Below are positions 1-8,035 of a DNA stretch of 64,000 nt, in pieces (position 1 is the stretch's first letter; the number at the start of each line of letters is the position of its first letter). The notes under the pieces are model-generated. The model was not told where the DNA came from. It did no database searches and saw nothing but the letters and a program-made list of their open reading frames with translations. Source of the stretch: Lachnospiraceae bacterium. GTDB lineage: Bacteria > Bacillota > Clostridia > Lachnospirales > Lachnospiraceae. The DNA lies in the NCBI GenBank assembly GCA_030524705.1, contig JAUNGD010000008.1:18191-82190 (forward strand), read 5' to 3'. Position numbers and translations under genes: made by a program.

Positions 1-409
1 CGGGTACGTCCGTAAAAGATGCATTGAAAAAATAGGAAATCCAGTCCTGGACTGTATAACGCTCTGGCCCGTCGCAGAAGAATAAAGAAGAACTAAGACC
101 GCTGGTCATTGTCAGCAGGTGTTCAATGGTTATTTCCTTCAGATACGGGCCTGCGGATTCTGGTACGTATTCCGGAAAAATGTCTGCGATTCGTTCATCG
201 AGTCGGATGAGCCCTTCGTCTATCGCAATACCCGCTGCGCAGGAAACGACTCCTTTGCAGGTGGACCAGGTATTCAGACGTGTTTTGACGGGTATTCTCT
301 TGTATTCTGCGGTAAGCGATCCATCCCGCCAGATCTGGGCATAATTTACATTCAGGCGTTCAGCAGTCACAGCGGTGACAAATGTCTGCAGCAAATCACA
401 ATCTTTCAT
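1..409 (-). CDS. Serine hydrolase, class C beta-lactamase family (partial, 5' part only)
   Basis: The reading frame starts at 409 (ATG, preceded by a GAAGG ribosome site about 8 bases upstream) and runs off the left edge of the window, so only the first 136 residues are visible. The translated N-terminus carries S49-T50-C51-K52, which matches the SxxK nucleophile motif of the beta-lactamase / penicillin-binding-protein-like serine hydrolases (class C, AmpC/EstB/D-aminopeptidase group), followed by the usual helix with GIAIDEG and the EHLLTMTSGL stretch typical of that family. No signal peptide is evident, so it is probably cytosolic. The true substrate (ester, peptide or lactam) cannot be told; the remaining Y-x-N and H/K-x-G motifs lie outside the window. 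Confidence 0.85.
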   Translation of the reverse strand, partial: MKDCDLLQTFVTAVTAERLNVNYAQIWRDGSLTAEYKRIPVKTRLNTWSTCKGVVSCAAGIAIDEGLIRLDERIADIFPEYVPESAGPYLKEITIEHLLTMTSGLSSSLFFCDGPERYTVQDWISYFFNASFTDVP

Positions 410-507
410 AGCATGTCCCTTCTTTCATTTTTTCATATTTTGGCAGCTCATATTTCACGTGTTCTAAACAGGGCCTTTATGGTATTCCCTGCATGGATTG
501 TGTACTC

Positions 508-536
508 ATTATATTCTCGGGAAAAAGAAAAGTAAA
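508..536 (-). promoter_or_regulatory. Promoter for the serine hydrolase gene
   Basis: Read on the minus strand: -35 TTTACT (531-536), 17-base spacer, -10 TATAAT (508-513). It lies about 100 bases upstream of the ATG at 409 and fits a housekeeping sigma-A site. Confidence 0.55.
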
Positions 537-662
537 GTTAAATATATTATTTTTATTAAACGATTTTAAAAAGTATAGAAATGTTTAAAGTCAATATGCA
601 TAAAAAACAATGGAGAAAATTAAATAATTTATACAAAAAGATTGCAAAATAAAAAATTTAGT

Positions 663-691
663 ATGACAAATACGAAAATAATTAATATAAT
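663..691 (+). promoter_or_regulatory. Promoter of the LIV-type transporter operon
   Basis: ATGACA (663-668), 17-base spacer, TATAAT (686-691), in a very AT-rich stretch (about 540-750). It gives a leader of roughly 100 bases before the ATG at 796. The rest of the 410-795 gap shows no gene. Confidence 0.5.
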
Positions 692-795
692 AATATCGTA
701 AAAAAGTTTCATAAAATAAATTTAAAAAGTTTATTAAAAAGAAACAAATCCGTACAGCGACACGCTGACGGTTATAAAGAAAAGGAGAAAAAAAT

Positions 796-1962
796 ATGAA
801 GAACATGAGAAAACTGAAAAAACTGTTGTCCCCGATGCTTATCTCCGCATTAGCATTAAGTATTGGAAGCACTGCATTTGCAGATGACACGATTAAGATC
901 GGCGTTATCACAAATGGAATGCAGAGCCCGATCTATACCGAGTGTATGACTAATGCAGGAAATCTCGTTGCTTCTGAGTACAATGAGAACGGCGGTCTGC
1001 TTGGAAAGCAGGTAGAGATCGTTCCGGCAGACGGCGGCCTTACGGCAGATGAAGCGATCAATGCAGCAAACATGCTGATTTCCCGGGGCGACATTTCAGC
1101 AGTATACGGATGTCCGACATCCATCATGGTAATGGGCTGCGAGTCACTGTTTGGCGATGCACAGGTTCCGCTTCTGATGGGTGGTACCAGCGTTAAGATC
1201 CATGACGAGACAGATAATATGTATCTGTTCCGCTGCCGTCCGTCTGACAGCATTTCCGCCCGTATCGCTGCGACGCTGCTGGTGGAGGAAATGGGCTGCA
1301 AGAACCTCGGCGTAATCTACGAAAACAGCGATTTTGGTCAGGGCGCACTCACCATTTTTCAAGAGTATGCAGATGAGCAGGGCGTATCCCTCCTTGGAGA
1401 AGGCTACAACACCACAGACCAGGATATCACTTCTCAGGCTCTTAAGTTAAAAGAGGCAGGCGTAGACGGTATTCTTGTATGGGCAAACTCAGGAAATGTG
1501 CCGATGATCGCCAGCGCTCTGTACGCCCAGGGACTTGACGTACCTGTTTGCGGAAACGGCGGTACATGTAATTCTCAGGTTCAGTCTTCCTGCCAGCCGG
1601 AATGGATTGACGGATGGTACGGCCTTACCGATGTTTCTGTAGACAAAGACGATGAAACCATGAAGGCGTTTATCGCAAAATATAAGGAAGCATACGGCGA
1701 GGATGCTTACATTGAGGATACAGTAGCTACCGGTTACTCTGAGGCGTCCTGGATCTGTGATGCGATCGAACGCGCGGGTTCTGCTGACCCGGTGGACGTT
1801 GCTGAGGCTCTGTATGCGACGGAGGGATTTGAAGGCCTTACAGGAGTATTCAAGCTCCGTGGAGACAAGGTTGACTTTGCCGGTACGAATGATATCGTTC
1901 GTCAGGTTATGAAGGACGGCGAAATGACTCTGGAATATGACCGTACCGTAAGCGTCGATTAA
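796..1962 (+). CDS. ABC transporter substrate-binding protein, LIV/amide type (LivK-like)
   Basis: 388 residues of the Peripla_BP_6 / type I periplasmic binding fold that captures branched-chain amino acids, amides or short aliphatic compounds outside the membrane and hands them to the LivHM permease encoded next. A signal peptide (residues 1-29, ending A-F-A) is clear, but there is no lipobox cysteine, which is unexpected for a Gram-positive binding protein. The mature start DDTIKIGVI is the usual first beta strand of this family. AAGGAG lies 9 bases before the start. It is first in the operon and separated from the permease genes by a hairpin terminator, the usual way to make binding protein in excess. 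The ligand is not readable from sequence. Confidence 0.9.
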   Translation: MKNMRKLKKLLSPMLISALALSIGSTAFADDTIKIGVITNGMQSPIYTECMTNAGNLVASEYNENGGLLGKQVEIVPADGGLTADEAINAANMLISRGDISAVYGCPTSIMVMGCESLFGDAQVPLLMGGTSVKIHDETDNMYLFRCRPSDSISARIAATLLVEEMGCKNLGVIYENSDFGQGALTIFQEYADEQGVSLLGEGYNTTDQDITSQALKLKEAGVDGILVWANSGNVPMIASALYAQGLDVPVCGNGGTCNSQVQSSCQPEWIDGWYGLTDVSVDKDDETMKAFIAKYKEAYGEDAYIEDTVATGYSEASWICDAIERAGSADPVDVAEALYATEGFEGLTGVFKLRGDKVDFAGTNDIVRQVMKDGEMTLEYDRTVSVD

Positions 1963-1998
1963 AGTATTTATTAAATAGGGCATAGATCATATGAAAAT

Positions 1999-2050
1999 AT
2001 GCAGTGCTTCTCGTTGGTCAATTAAATATAGAGGAGCGCTGCATTTTTTA
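1999..2050 (+). terminator. Attenuating hairpin between binding-protein and permease genes
   Basis: ATGCAGTGCTTCTC (1999-2012) can pair with GAGGAGCGCTGCAT (2031-2044), followed by six T. A leaky terminator here would lower permease/ATPase expression relative to the binding protein. Confidence 0.7.
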
Positions 2051-2076
2051 TCAAAACAAAAGGAGGAAAATGTGCA

Positions 2077-2988
2077 ATGCAGGCAGTGTTGGTTCAGCTT
2101 GTGCTCAGCGGCATAGCAATGGGCTTTGTATATGCGTTAGTTGCGATAGAGTATACGCTTATCTATAATTCCTGTGGTTTACTGAATTTCTCACATGACA
2201 AAATCATAACTCTCGGAGGATATTTCTTTGTAGGAACCTTTTTGATGGATATGAACTGGTCGAATATACCGGCGGTGCTCGGTTCGGTTCTGACGCTCGC
2301 TCTTTTAGGAGTTATAATTGCTTTTGTTATTTTTATTCCATTAAAAAACAAACCCAGACTGATTGCAATCGTTGCGACAATCATGCTGGGCCAGATGATC
2401 AATGAGATCGCGCCGCTTATCTGGGGCGGACTTGCGTTGAATCCTATGAATTTCCTTTCAGGAACCACGCAGATTTTTGGTGCAACGGTAGCGACAGCTT
2501 ATTTATATATCATTGTCGTGTCGGTGATCATTTTGATCCTCTTACAGTATATGCTGAAGAGAACAAAGCTTGGAAAGGCAATGACCAGTGTTGCATTGAA
2601 CAAAACTGCAGCCTCATTGATGGGCGTTAATGTAACATGGAACATGGCTATTACGATCATGATCAGTTTCGTTATCTGTGGGATCCTGGGTATCCTTTGC
2701 GCCCCGATCTTTACGGTTACGCAGACAATGGCCAGCATGATCTCCCTGAAGGGCTTTGCAGCAGGCGTTATAGGAGGTTTCGGAAATCTGCCGGCAGCGA
2801 TCTTCGGAGGACTTTTCCTGGCGATTGCAGAAAATCTGATCTGTCTTGCATTACCTTCTGTATTTAAAGATGTTGTTGCTTTCGTCCTTATGATTGCATT
2901 TATGTTATTCTTCCCCAACGGTATGGCAGGCATTAAAGAAAATATCAAGAAACGCCAGATCAGGAAGCAGATGGAGGTGGAATTATGA
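2077..2988 (+). CDS. livH: LIV-type ABC transporter permease LivH
   Basis: 303-residue inner-membrane permease of the BPD_transp_2 family. The N-terminal hydrophobic segment followed by LNFSHDKIITLGGY matches the LivH signature region (LNFAHG... in other members); about eight hydrophobic segments follow, and the C-terminus ends with the typical FFPNGMAG region and a basic tail. It would form a heterodimer with LivM encoded immediately downstream (4-base overlap, ATGA) to make the channel. AGGAGG sits about 10 bases before the ATG. Together with the neighbouring binding protein and two ATPases it makes a complete hydrophobic-amino-acid-type importer. Confidence 0.92.
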   Translation: MQAVLVQLVLSGIAMGFVYALVAIEYTLIYNSCGLLNFSHDKIITLGGYFFVGTFLMDMNWSNIPAVLGSVLTLALLGVIIAFVIFIPLKNKPRLIAIVATIMLGQMINEIAPLIWGGLALNPMNFLSGTTQIFGATVATAYLYIIVVSVIILILLQYMLKRTKLGKAMTSVALNKTAASLMGVNVTWNMAITIMISFVICGILGILCAPIFTVTQTMASMISLKGFAAGVIGGFGNLPAAIFGGLFLAIAENLICLALPSVFKDVVAFVLMIAFMLFFPNGMAGIKENIKKRQIRKQMEVEL

Positions 2989-3959
2989 GCAAAATGTCAA
3001 CAAAAAAAGCAATTCTTATGGGACTGGCCGCCCTGCTCGTAATGGCTTTATTTCCTGTAGTTGTACCCAGCAAATATTATCTGACTGTCGGGTGTCAGGC
3101 AATGCTGTACTCCATCCTTGCTCTGGGAATGAATTTTATCGTAGGTATGTCCGGTTTGGTAAACCTCGGAGCTGCTGCAGTATATGGTCTGGGCGCTTAT
3201 ACGTCTGCCCTGCTCAGCAAGGCCGGTGTAAACCCGTGGCTCTGTATTTTCCCTGTAATCCTTATGGGATGGGTGATTGGAAAAGGATTAGGCTATCCGA
3301 GTCTGAGACTGAAGGGCTTCTATCTGTCACTTACTACCATCGGTTTCAATGAGATCGTCAGAAATCTTCTGCTTAATTTTCAGTTTACAGGTGCTGGTAC
3401 GGGTGTGAAAAACTTCCCGAATTATTCAATTTTTGGTTTTGAGATCAACACGCAGATGCGCAGCTATTACCTGATCCTGGTCGTACTGGCGATCGTACTG
3501 TTCATAGCTCTTCGTATTGTGCGTTCAAAATGGGGGCGTGCTTTTATTGCATCAAAGGATAACCCGGACGCCCTGGAGGTATGCGGAATCAACCTGGCAT
3601 CTGTGAAGGTCACAGCATTTACACTGTCCTCTATCTTCGGATGCATTGCCGGAGCGATGTATGCACATTTCAACGGCTACGTTGCAGCGTCTACTTTTAC
3701 AACGACACTGTCTAACTCCTTTATCATTATGATGGTTGTCGGAGGCCTGGGTAATTTCTACGGATGTATTTTCGGTGCCTGGGTAGTTGCATTTTTACCG
3801 GAATTACTTCGTCCGATCGGTATAACATATAAGTTCTTTTATGCATTGATCATGATGATCGTTGTCATTTTCTTCCCGAATGGCGTGATAACAGATCTGA
3901 AGGCATATGTCAGCGGGTTCTTTAGCCGCATGAAAGAGGGGAAGGGGGAAAAGGCGTAA
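2985..3959 (+). CDS. livM: LIV-type ABC transporter permease LivM
   Basis: 324-residue permease, partner of LivH. It shows the LivM layout: several membrane segments, then the conserved region GLGYPSLRLKGFYLSLTT (residues about 103-120), in which the LRLKGxYLAxxT stretch is diagnostic for LivM, and a C-terminal FFPNGV segment. Its start overlaps the end of livH by 4 bases and its stop overlaps the livG start (TAATG), so translation of the three genes is coupled. No regulatory domain or ATPase is fused to it, unlike some LivM-LivG fusions. Confidence 0.92.
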   Translation: MSKMSTKKAILMGLAALLVMALFPVVVPSKYYLTVGCQAMLYSILALGMNFIVGMSGLVNLGAAAVYGLGAYTSALLSKAGVNPWLCIFPVILMGWVIGKGLGYPSLRLKGFYLSLTTIGFNEIVRNLLLNFQFTGAGTGVKNFPNYSIFGFEINTQMRSYYLILVVLAIVLFIALRIVRSKWGRAFIASKDNPDALEVCGINLASVKVTAFTLSSIFGCIAGAMYAHFNGYVAASTFTTTLSNSFIIMMVVGGLGNFYGCIFGAWVVAFLPELLRPIGITYKFFYALIMMIVVIFFPNGVITDLKAYVSGFFSRMKEGKGEKA

Positions 3960-4744
3960 TGGGTACTGTACTTGAAGTAACGAACCTTACAAAGAAGTAT
4001 GAAGGACTGCTTGCAGTTAACAAAGTAAACTTTAAAGTTGAAGAGCGGCGTATTCATTCACTGATCGGTCCGAACGGAGCCGGGAAGACGACTACGCTCA
4101 GTATGATAAACGGAACTGTTGAGCCTACCCTGGGTACCGTCAAGTTTTTTGGACAGGACATCACAGGTATGCCGGCATACAAGATTGCCCAGATCGGCAT
4201 CGGAAGGACATTCCAGAATATCAAGCAGTTCGGGAGCCTGACTGTCCGGGAGAACCTGATGGTCGGAGCAATGTATAAGCACAATAAGGGAGGCGTATTG
4301 CGCATGCTCCTCCGCGTATCCGAGACAGACCGTCTGGAAAAAGAGATGCGGGAAAAGGCAGATGAAGTATTGCAGTATATCGGCATGTATGAACTCAGAG
4401 ATGAGTATGCGGGAAATCTGGCTTATGGCCGGCAGAAGCTTCTGGAGTTGGGGCGTGCCATGATAGGAGAACCGAAGCTGATTCTTCTGGATGAGCCGGC
4501 TGCCGGATTGAATCCATCTGAGCGGGTAGAGTTTGTGCAGATATTGCAGAAGGTATATGACAGCGGTATAGATCTGTTCCTGATCGAACATAACATGGAC
4601 GTAGTAATGAACATCAGCCATGACATAACCGTATTGAATTTTGGCCAGAAGATTGCCGAAGGTTCTCCCAGTGAGATTCAGAGTAATCCGGAAGTAATTA
4701 AAGCGTATTTAGGAGATCGGTATACTACGATTAATAAGGAGTGA
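3959..4744 (+). CDS. livG: LIV-type ABC transporter ATP-binding protein LivG
   Basis: 261-residue ATPase that drives transport through LivHM. Walker A is GPNGAGKTT (residues 37-45), the signature region reads LAYGRQ rather than LSGGQ, which is the normal form in LivG, and Walker B is LILLDEPAAGLNP, followed by the switch histidine in LIEHNMD. Length and the C-terminal extension (EIQSNPEVIKAYLG) fit the LivG branch. It overlaps livM by one base and is followed after 7 bases by livF, so both ATPases are made together as a heterodimer. Confidence 0.93.
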   Translation: MGTVLEVTNLTKKYEGLLAVNKVNFKVEERRIHSLIGPNGAGKTTTLSMINGTVEPTLGTVKFFGQDITGMPAYKIAQIGIGRTFQNIKQFGSLTVRENLMVGAMYKHNKGGVLRMLLRVSETDRLEKEMREKADEVLQYIGMYELRDEYAGNLAYGRQKLLELGRAMIGEPKLILLDEPAAGLNPSERVEFVQILQKVYDSGIDLFLIEHNMDVVMNISHDITVLNFGQKIAEGSPSEIQSNPEVIKAYLGDRYTTINKE

Positions 4745-4751
4745 GAGCAAA

Positions 4752-5462
4752 ATGCTGAAAGTGAATAATGTGTTTAGTTATTATGGGAATGCATGCGCTC
4801 TGCATGATGTTTCCTTTGAAATCAACCAGGGAGAGATCGTATCCATTATTGGAGCGAACGGCGCGGGAAAGTCAACGCTGATGAAAACGATCATGGGGGT
4901 AGTAAAACCCCGTTCCGGCAGTATTATATATGAAGGCAGTGACATCAGCCGTATGCCGACTCATAAGATCGTGAAAGCCGGCATCGTATATGTCCCGGAA
5001 GGCCGTGATGTTTTCTCAACGTTGTCCGTTGCTGATAATCTGGAGATGGGTGCGTATTCCTGCAATTACAGCCAGAAGGAAATGGTGGCGCTGCAGGAGG
5101 AAATGTATGATATGTTCCCGAGACTGAAGGAGCGGCGGAAACAGGCTGCCGGTACTCTTTCCGGAGGAGAGCAGCAGATGGTGGCGATCGCTAGGGGGCT
5201 GATGAGCCGCCCGAAACTGATCATGTTTGACGAGCCTTCACTTGGTCTGGCGCCGATCATCGTGGATGAGGTGTTTGAGCAGATCAAGACGATCAATGAC
5301 AAGATGAAGGTGTCAGTTATTCTGGTTGAGCAGAATGCTTATATGGCATTAAGCATTTCAAACAGATGCTATGCCCTGGAAAATGGACAGGTTTCCATGC
5401 AGGGCGACAGCAAGGTATTGATAGAGGATGATACGATTCAGAAGGTTTATCTTGGAATGTAG
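4752..5462 (+). CDS. livF: LIV-type ABC transporter ATP-binding protein LivF
   Basis: 236-residue second ATPase of the importer. Walker A GANGAGKST (34-42), signature LSGGEQQ, Walker B LIMFDEPSLGLAP and the LVEQN switch segment are all present and in LivF form. The family pairs LivF with LivG beneath the LivHM channel. It follows livG by 7 bases with a GAG-type ribosome site inside the livG stop region. The next gene (malic enzyme) starts 31 bases after its stop without a terminator, so the operon appears to run on. Confidence 0.93.
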   Translation: MLKVNNVFSYYGNACALHDVSFEINQGEIVSIIGANGAGKSTLMKTIMGVVKPRSGSIIYEGSDISRMPTHKIVKAGIVYVPEGRDVFSTLSVADNLEMGAYSCNYSQKEMVALQEEMYDMFPRLKERRKQAAGTLSGGEQQMVAIARGLMSRPKLIMFDEPSLGLAPIIVDEVFEQIKTINDKMKVSVILVEQNAYMALSISNRCYALENGQVSMQGDSKVLIEDDTIQKVYLGM

Positions 5463-5493
5463 GGATAATTCAGACGTTAAAAGAGGTGCTGAG

Positions 5494-6675
5494 ATGGATT
5501 ATATGGAGGAGAGCCTGAAGAAACATGCCGGGTGGCAGGGGAAGATTGAGGTCGTATCGCGTGTGCCGGTATCGACAAAGGATGACCTGTCGCTGGCATA
5601 TACGCCGGGGGTTGCCAAACCGTGTCTGGAAATTCAGGCAGATATTAACAAGAGCTATGAACTGACCCGACGCCATAATCTTTGTGCTGTCATTACAGAC
5701 GGCAGCGCTGTACTGGGGCTTGGCGATATCGGGCCGGAGGCGGGGATGCCTGTAATGGAAGGAAAATGTGTGCTTTTTAAATCCTTCGGTGATGTGGACG
5801 CATTTCCGCTTTGTATCAAAACCAGGGATGTAGACGAATTTGTGAATACGGTCTATCTGATGTCGGGATCATTTGGCGGGATAAATCTTGAGGATATTTC
5901 TGCGCCCCGCTGCTTTGAGATTGAGAAAAAACTGAAGGAAAAATGTGATATACCGGTTTTTCATGATGATCAGCATGGTACGGCTGTTATTACGCTGGCC
6001 GGTCTGCATAATGCTCTGAAGGTAGTCGGAAAGAATAAGACGGAAATCCGGGTGGTTGTTTCCGGTGCGGGGGCAGCAGCCACAGCTATTACAAAGCTGC
6101 TGCTTTCCGATGGTGTGAAGGATATTGTCATGTGTGACCGGAGCGGGGCTATTTATAACGGGCGGACGGTTCATATGAATGCTTTTAAGCAGGAGATGGC
6201 TGAACTGACAAATCCACGGAAGTTATCTGGCACGTTACAAGAGGTTCTGGCGGGAGCGGACATCTTTATCGGAGTTTCAGCTCCGGGTATGCTGACTACA
6301 GATATGGTGCGGACCATGGCCCGGGATGCCATTATTTTTGCATGCGCGAATCCTACGCCGGAAATCTTTCCGGATGAAGCAAAAGCCGGAGGCGCAAAGG
6401 TAGTTGCGACAGGACGCAGTGACTACCCGAACCAGATCAATAATGTCCTGGCGTTTCCGGGGATATTCCGTGGGGCTTTCGACGTACGGGCGAGGGACAT
6501 CAATGATGAGATGAAGATAGCGGCAGCGGTGGCCCTGGCAGAGCTGATCCCGGAAGAAGAGCTGAATGAGGACTATATTATTCCGGCGGCTTTTGATCCA
6601 AGAGTTGGTCCGGCTGTTGCAAAGGCAGTGGCAGAAGCGGCAAGAAAAAGTGGTGTAGCCCGGATTGATAAATAA
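5494..6675 (+). CDS. Malic enzyme (malate dehydrogenase, oxaloacetate-decarboxylating)
   Basis: 393 residues from the ATG at 5494, chosen because AGAGGTG lies 7 bases upstream; the upstream in-frame extension overlaps livF and has no conserved character. It converts malate to pyruvate and CO2 with reduction of NAD(P). Visible motifs: SLAYTPGVAKPC with the catalytic Tyr36, GKCVLFKSFGDVDAFP with the catalytic lysine, FHDDQHGTA metal-binding region, and the Rossmann loop GAGAA (about 191-195). The short bacterial form lacks a phosphotransacetylase domain. Its place as last gene of the amino-acid transporter operon is unusual; it may link uptake of the transported compound to pyruvate supply, but that is inference. 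NAD versus NADP use is undecided. Confidence 0.93.
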   Translation: MDYMEESLKKHAGWQGKIEVVSRVPVSTKDDLSLAYTPGVAKPCLEIQADINKSYELTRRHNLCAVITDGSAVLGLGDIGPEAGMPVMEGKCVLFKSFGDVDAFPLCIKTRDVDEFVNTVYLMSGSFGGINLEDISAPRCFEIEKKLKEKCDIPVFHDDQHGTAVITLAGLHNALKVVGKNKTEIRVVVSGAGAAATAITKLLLSDGVKDIVMCDRSGAIYNGRTVHMNAFKQEMAELTNPRKLSGTLQEVLAGADIFIGVSAPGMLTTDMVRTMARDAIIFACANPTPEIFPDEAKAGGAKVVATGRSDYPNQINNVLAFPGIFRGAFDVRARDINDEMKIAAAVALAELIPEEELNEDYIIPAAFDPRVGPAVAKAVAEAARKSGVARIDK

Positions 6676-6687
6676 GTAGCTGAAAAA

Positions 6688-6752
6688 GAAAAGACTCCCA
6701 GGCTGCCGCACGAATGACTGAATGATTAATCAGCGCGGCAGTCTTCTTTTGT
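6688..6752 (+). terminator. Rho-independent terminator after the malic enzyme gene
   Basis: AAGACT...CTGCCGC (6691-6709) pairs with GCGGCAG...TCTT (6735-6745) followed by CTTTTG. It also reads reasonably for the converging ROK gene. Confidence 0.75.
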
Positions 6753-6764
6753 ATTTGTACAGAA

Positions 6765-7895
6765 CTAAATAGATTTTAAAAATGGAACAATATAGTGAAG
6801 TGCAGCTCCGATGGCCGTTACCTGTTTGCCGCATTTTCCTGGGATCAGCCGCAGAGTTTTGATTTGGATACTTGAATTTTCTTCCAGCAGTGCGGACAGA
6901 TACTGATAATCTTCTTCTCTGAAATAAGTGCTCAGAAGGCCGCCGATAATGAAATCGTAATCCATGACATGGCGGATATTTGTGATCGCTATGGCGAGAT
7001 AACGAAGATAATTTTCCCAGATTCCTTGAATACGGCTGTCTTTTTGCCCGAGAAGCTCGAAAAAGCGGTCGATTGATTCTCCAGAAGCATTACACAGACT
7101 GTAAGCAGAACAGTATGTTTCCAGACATCCGCGTTTTCCACAGTAACACAGGTCGCCGGAAGGATTTATGCAGATATGCTCAAAGGTACCGCTGATGGAT
7201 CCGTTCTCGCTCTGTACTTCGCCATTTAAAATGACAGCTCCGCCAAGGTTGCGGTTCAGAGAAAGATAGATGGCGTTGGAAACATCCTTCAGGAACCAGA
7301 GTTCGGCCGAGGCAGAAGCCTTTGCATCGTGGATGAAGATACAGGGCAGGTCAAGATACTGGCTGAAATTATCTATTTTTAAACCGGTGCATTGCAGAAT
7401 TTTGCCGTAGATCATCGTCTGGCCGTCTTCAGATACCAGCCCCTGCATAGCTATGCCAATTCCCAGGATCTGAGAGACCGGAAAAGATAGAGTGGCTATA
7501 AAATTGTTTATCTGATTGCATACGCGCTGAAAATAATCCGGGCTGTTGGAAAATGGCAGATCTACAGAGGAATCCTTCAGTACGGTCCCATATAGATCTA
7601 CAGCCGCAATCAGTACGGATTCTTTTAAAAGCTCAACTCCGATCGCAATTTTGGCGGTAGGATTGCAGCTGACTCTTTGCGCCTTTCGTCCCCCGGTGGA
7701 TTCAGAAAAGCCGTTTTTGGTAATTAGTCCACAGTCTTCCAAAGCGGTTAAATTTTGTGTGACGGTCGGAAAACTCATCTGCAGTGCATAGGAAATTTCC
7801 GGGCGGGAGCTGTGATGATTGCTGTATATGTATTGATAAACTTTACTGCGGTTGATTTTTTTCATTTCATAAGAAGTAACTTTTGTTTCAAACAT
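6765..7895 (-). CDS. ROK-family transcriptional repressor
   Basis: 376 residues with an N-terminal winged helix-turn-helix (about 15-62, SRPEISYALQMSFPTVTQNL) and a C-terminal ROK sugar-kinase-like domain. The zinc motif CYCGKRGCLE (about residues 247-256) is intact. The ATP-site DxGxT of true kinases is not kept (the equivalent start reads IAIGVELLKESV), so it is a regulator, not a kinase. Family members such as XylR and NagC bind sugars or sugar derivatives. It is divergent from a polyol/alcohol dehydrogenase at 8036 and very probably controls it; a long dyad lies in the spacer and would also cover its own promoter. The inducer is unknown. Confidence 0.88.
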   Translation of the reverse strand: MFETKVTSYEMKKINRSKVYQYIYSNHHSSRPEISYALQMSFPTVTQNLTALEDCGLITKNGFSESTGGRKAQRVSCNPTAKIAIGVELLKESVLIAAVDLYGTVLKDSSVDLPFSNSPDYFQRVCNQINNFIATLSFPVSQILGIGIAMQGLVSEDGQTMIYGKILQCTGLKIDNFSQYLDLPCIFIHDAKASASAELWFLKDVSNAIYLSLNRNLGGAVILNGEVQSENGSISGTFEHICINPSGDLCYCGKRGCLETYCSAYSLCNASGESIDRFFELLGQKDSRIQGIWENYLRYLAIAITNIRHVMDYDFIIGGLLSTYFREEDYQYLSALLEENSSIQIKTLRLIPGKCGKQVTAIGAALHYIVPFLKSI

Positions 7896-7916
7896 GTTAT
7901 TATCCTCACATTTTTA

Positions 7917-7964
7917 CTTGACACGTACAAGAATATTTTGATGGATATTCCTGTAAATGTCAAG
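7917..7964. promoter_or_regulatory. 48-base symmetric dyad, candidate ROK operator with embedded promoter
   Basis: CTTGACA (7917-7923) and TGTCAAG (7958-7964) form the outer arms, GAATAT (7931-7936) and ATATTC (7945-7950) the inner arms, and TACA/TGTA (7926-7929, 7952-7955) pair between them; all share one centre at 7940/7941, so 17 of 24 positions are symmetric. Both outer arms contain TTGACA, a perfect -35 box, one per direction; on the minus strand a plausible -10 (CAAAAT) follows at 17 bases. Position between the divergent ROK and dehydrogenase genes suggests a shared operator. Confidence 0.6.
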
Positions 7965-8035
7965 ATACAAAAACAGTCTTTAATAAAACACATATATAAA
8001 ATATATTAAAAAATGACAGGAGGTTTGTGATATTC

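Noticed and set aside
6765-7895. Sugar kinase (glucokinase)
   Set aside because: The N-terminal helix-turn-helix and the lost ATP-site motif show it is a ROK regulator.
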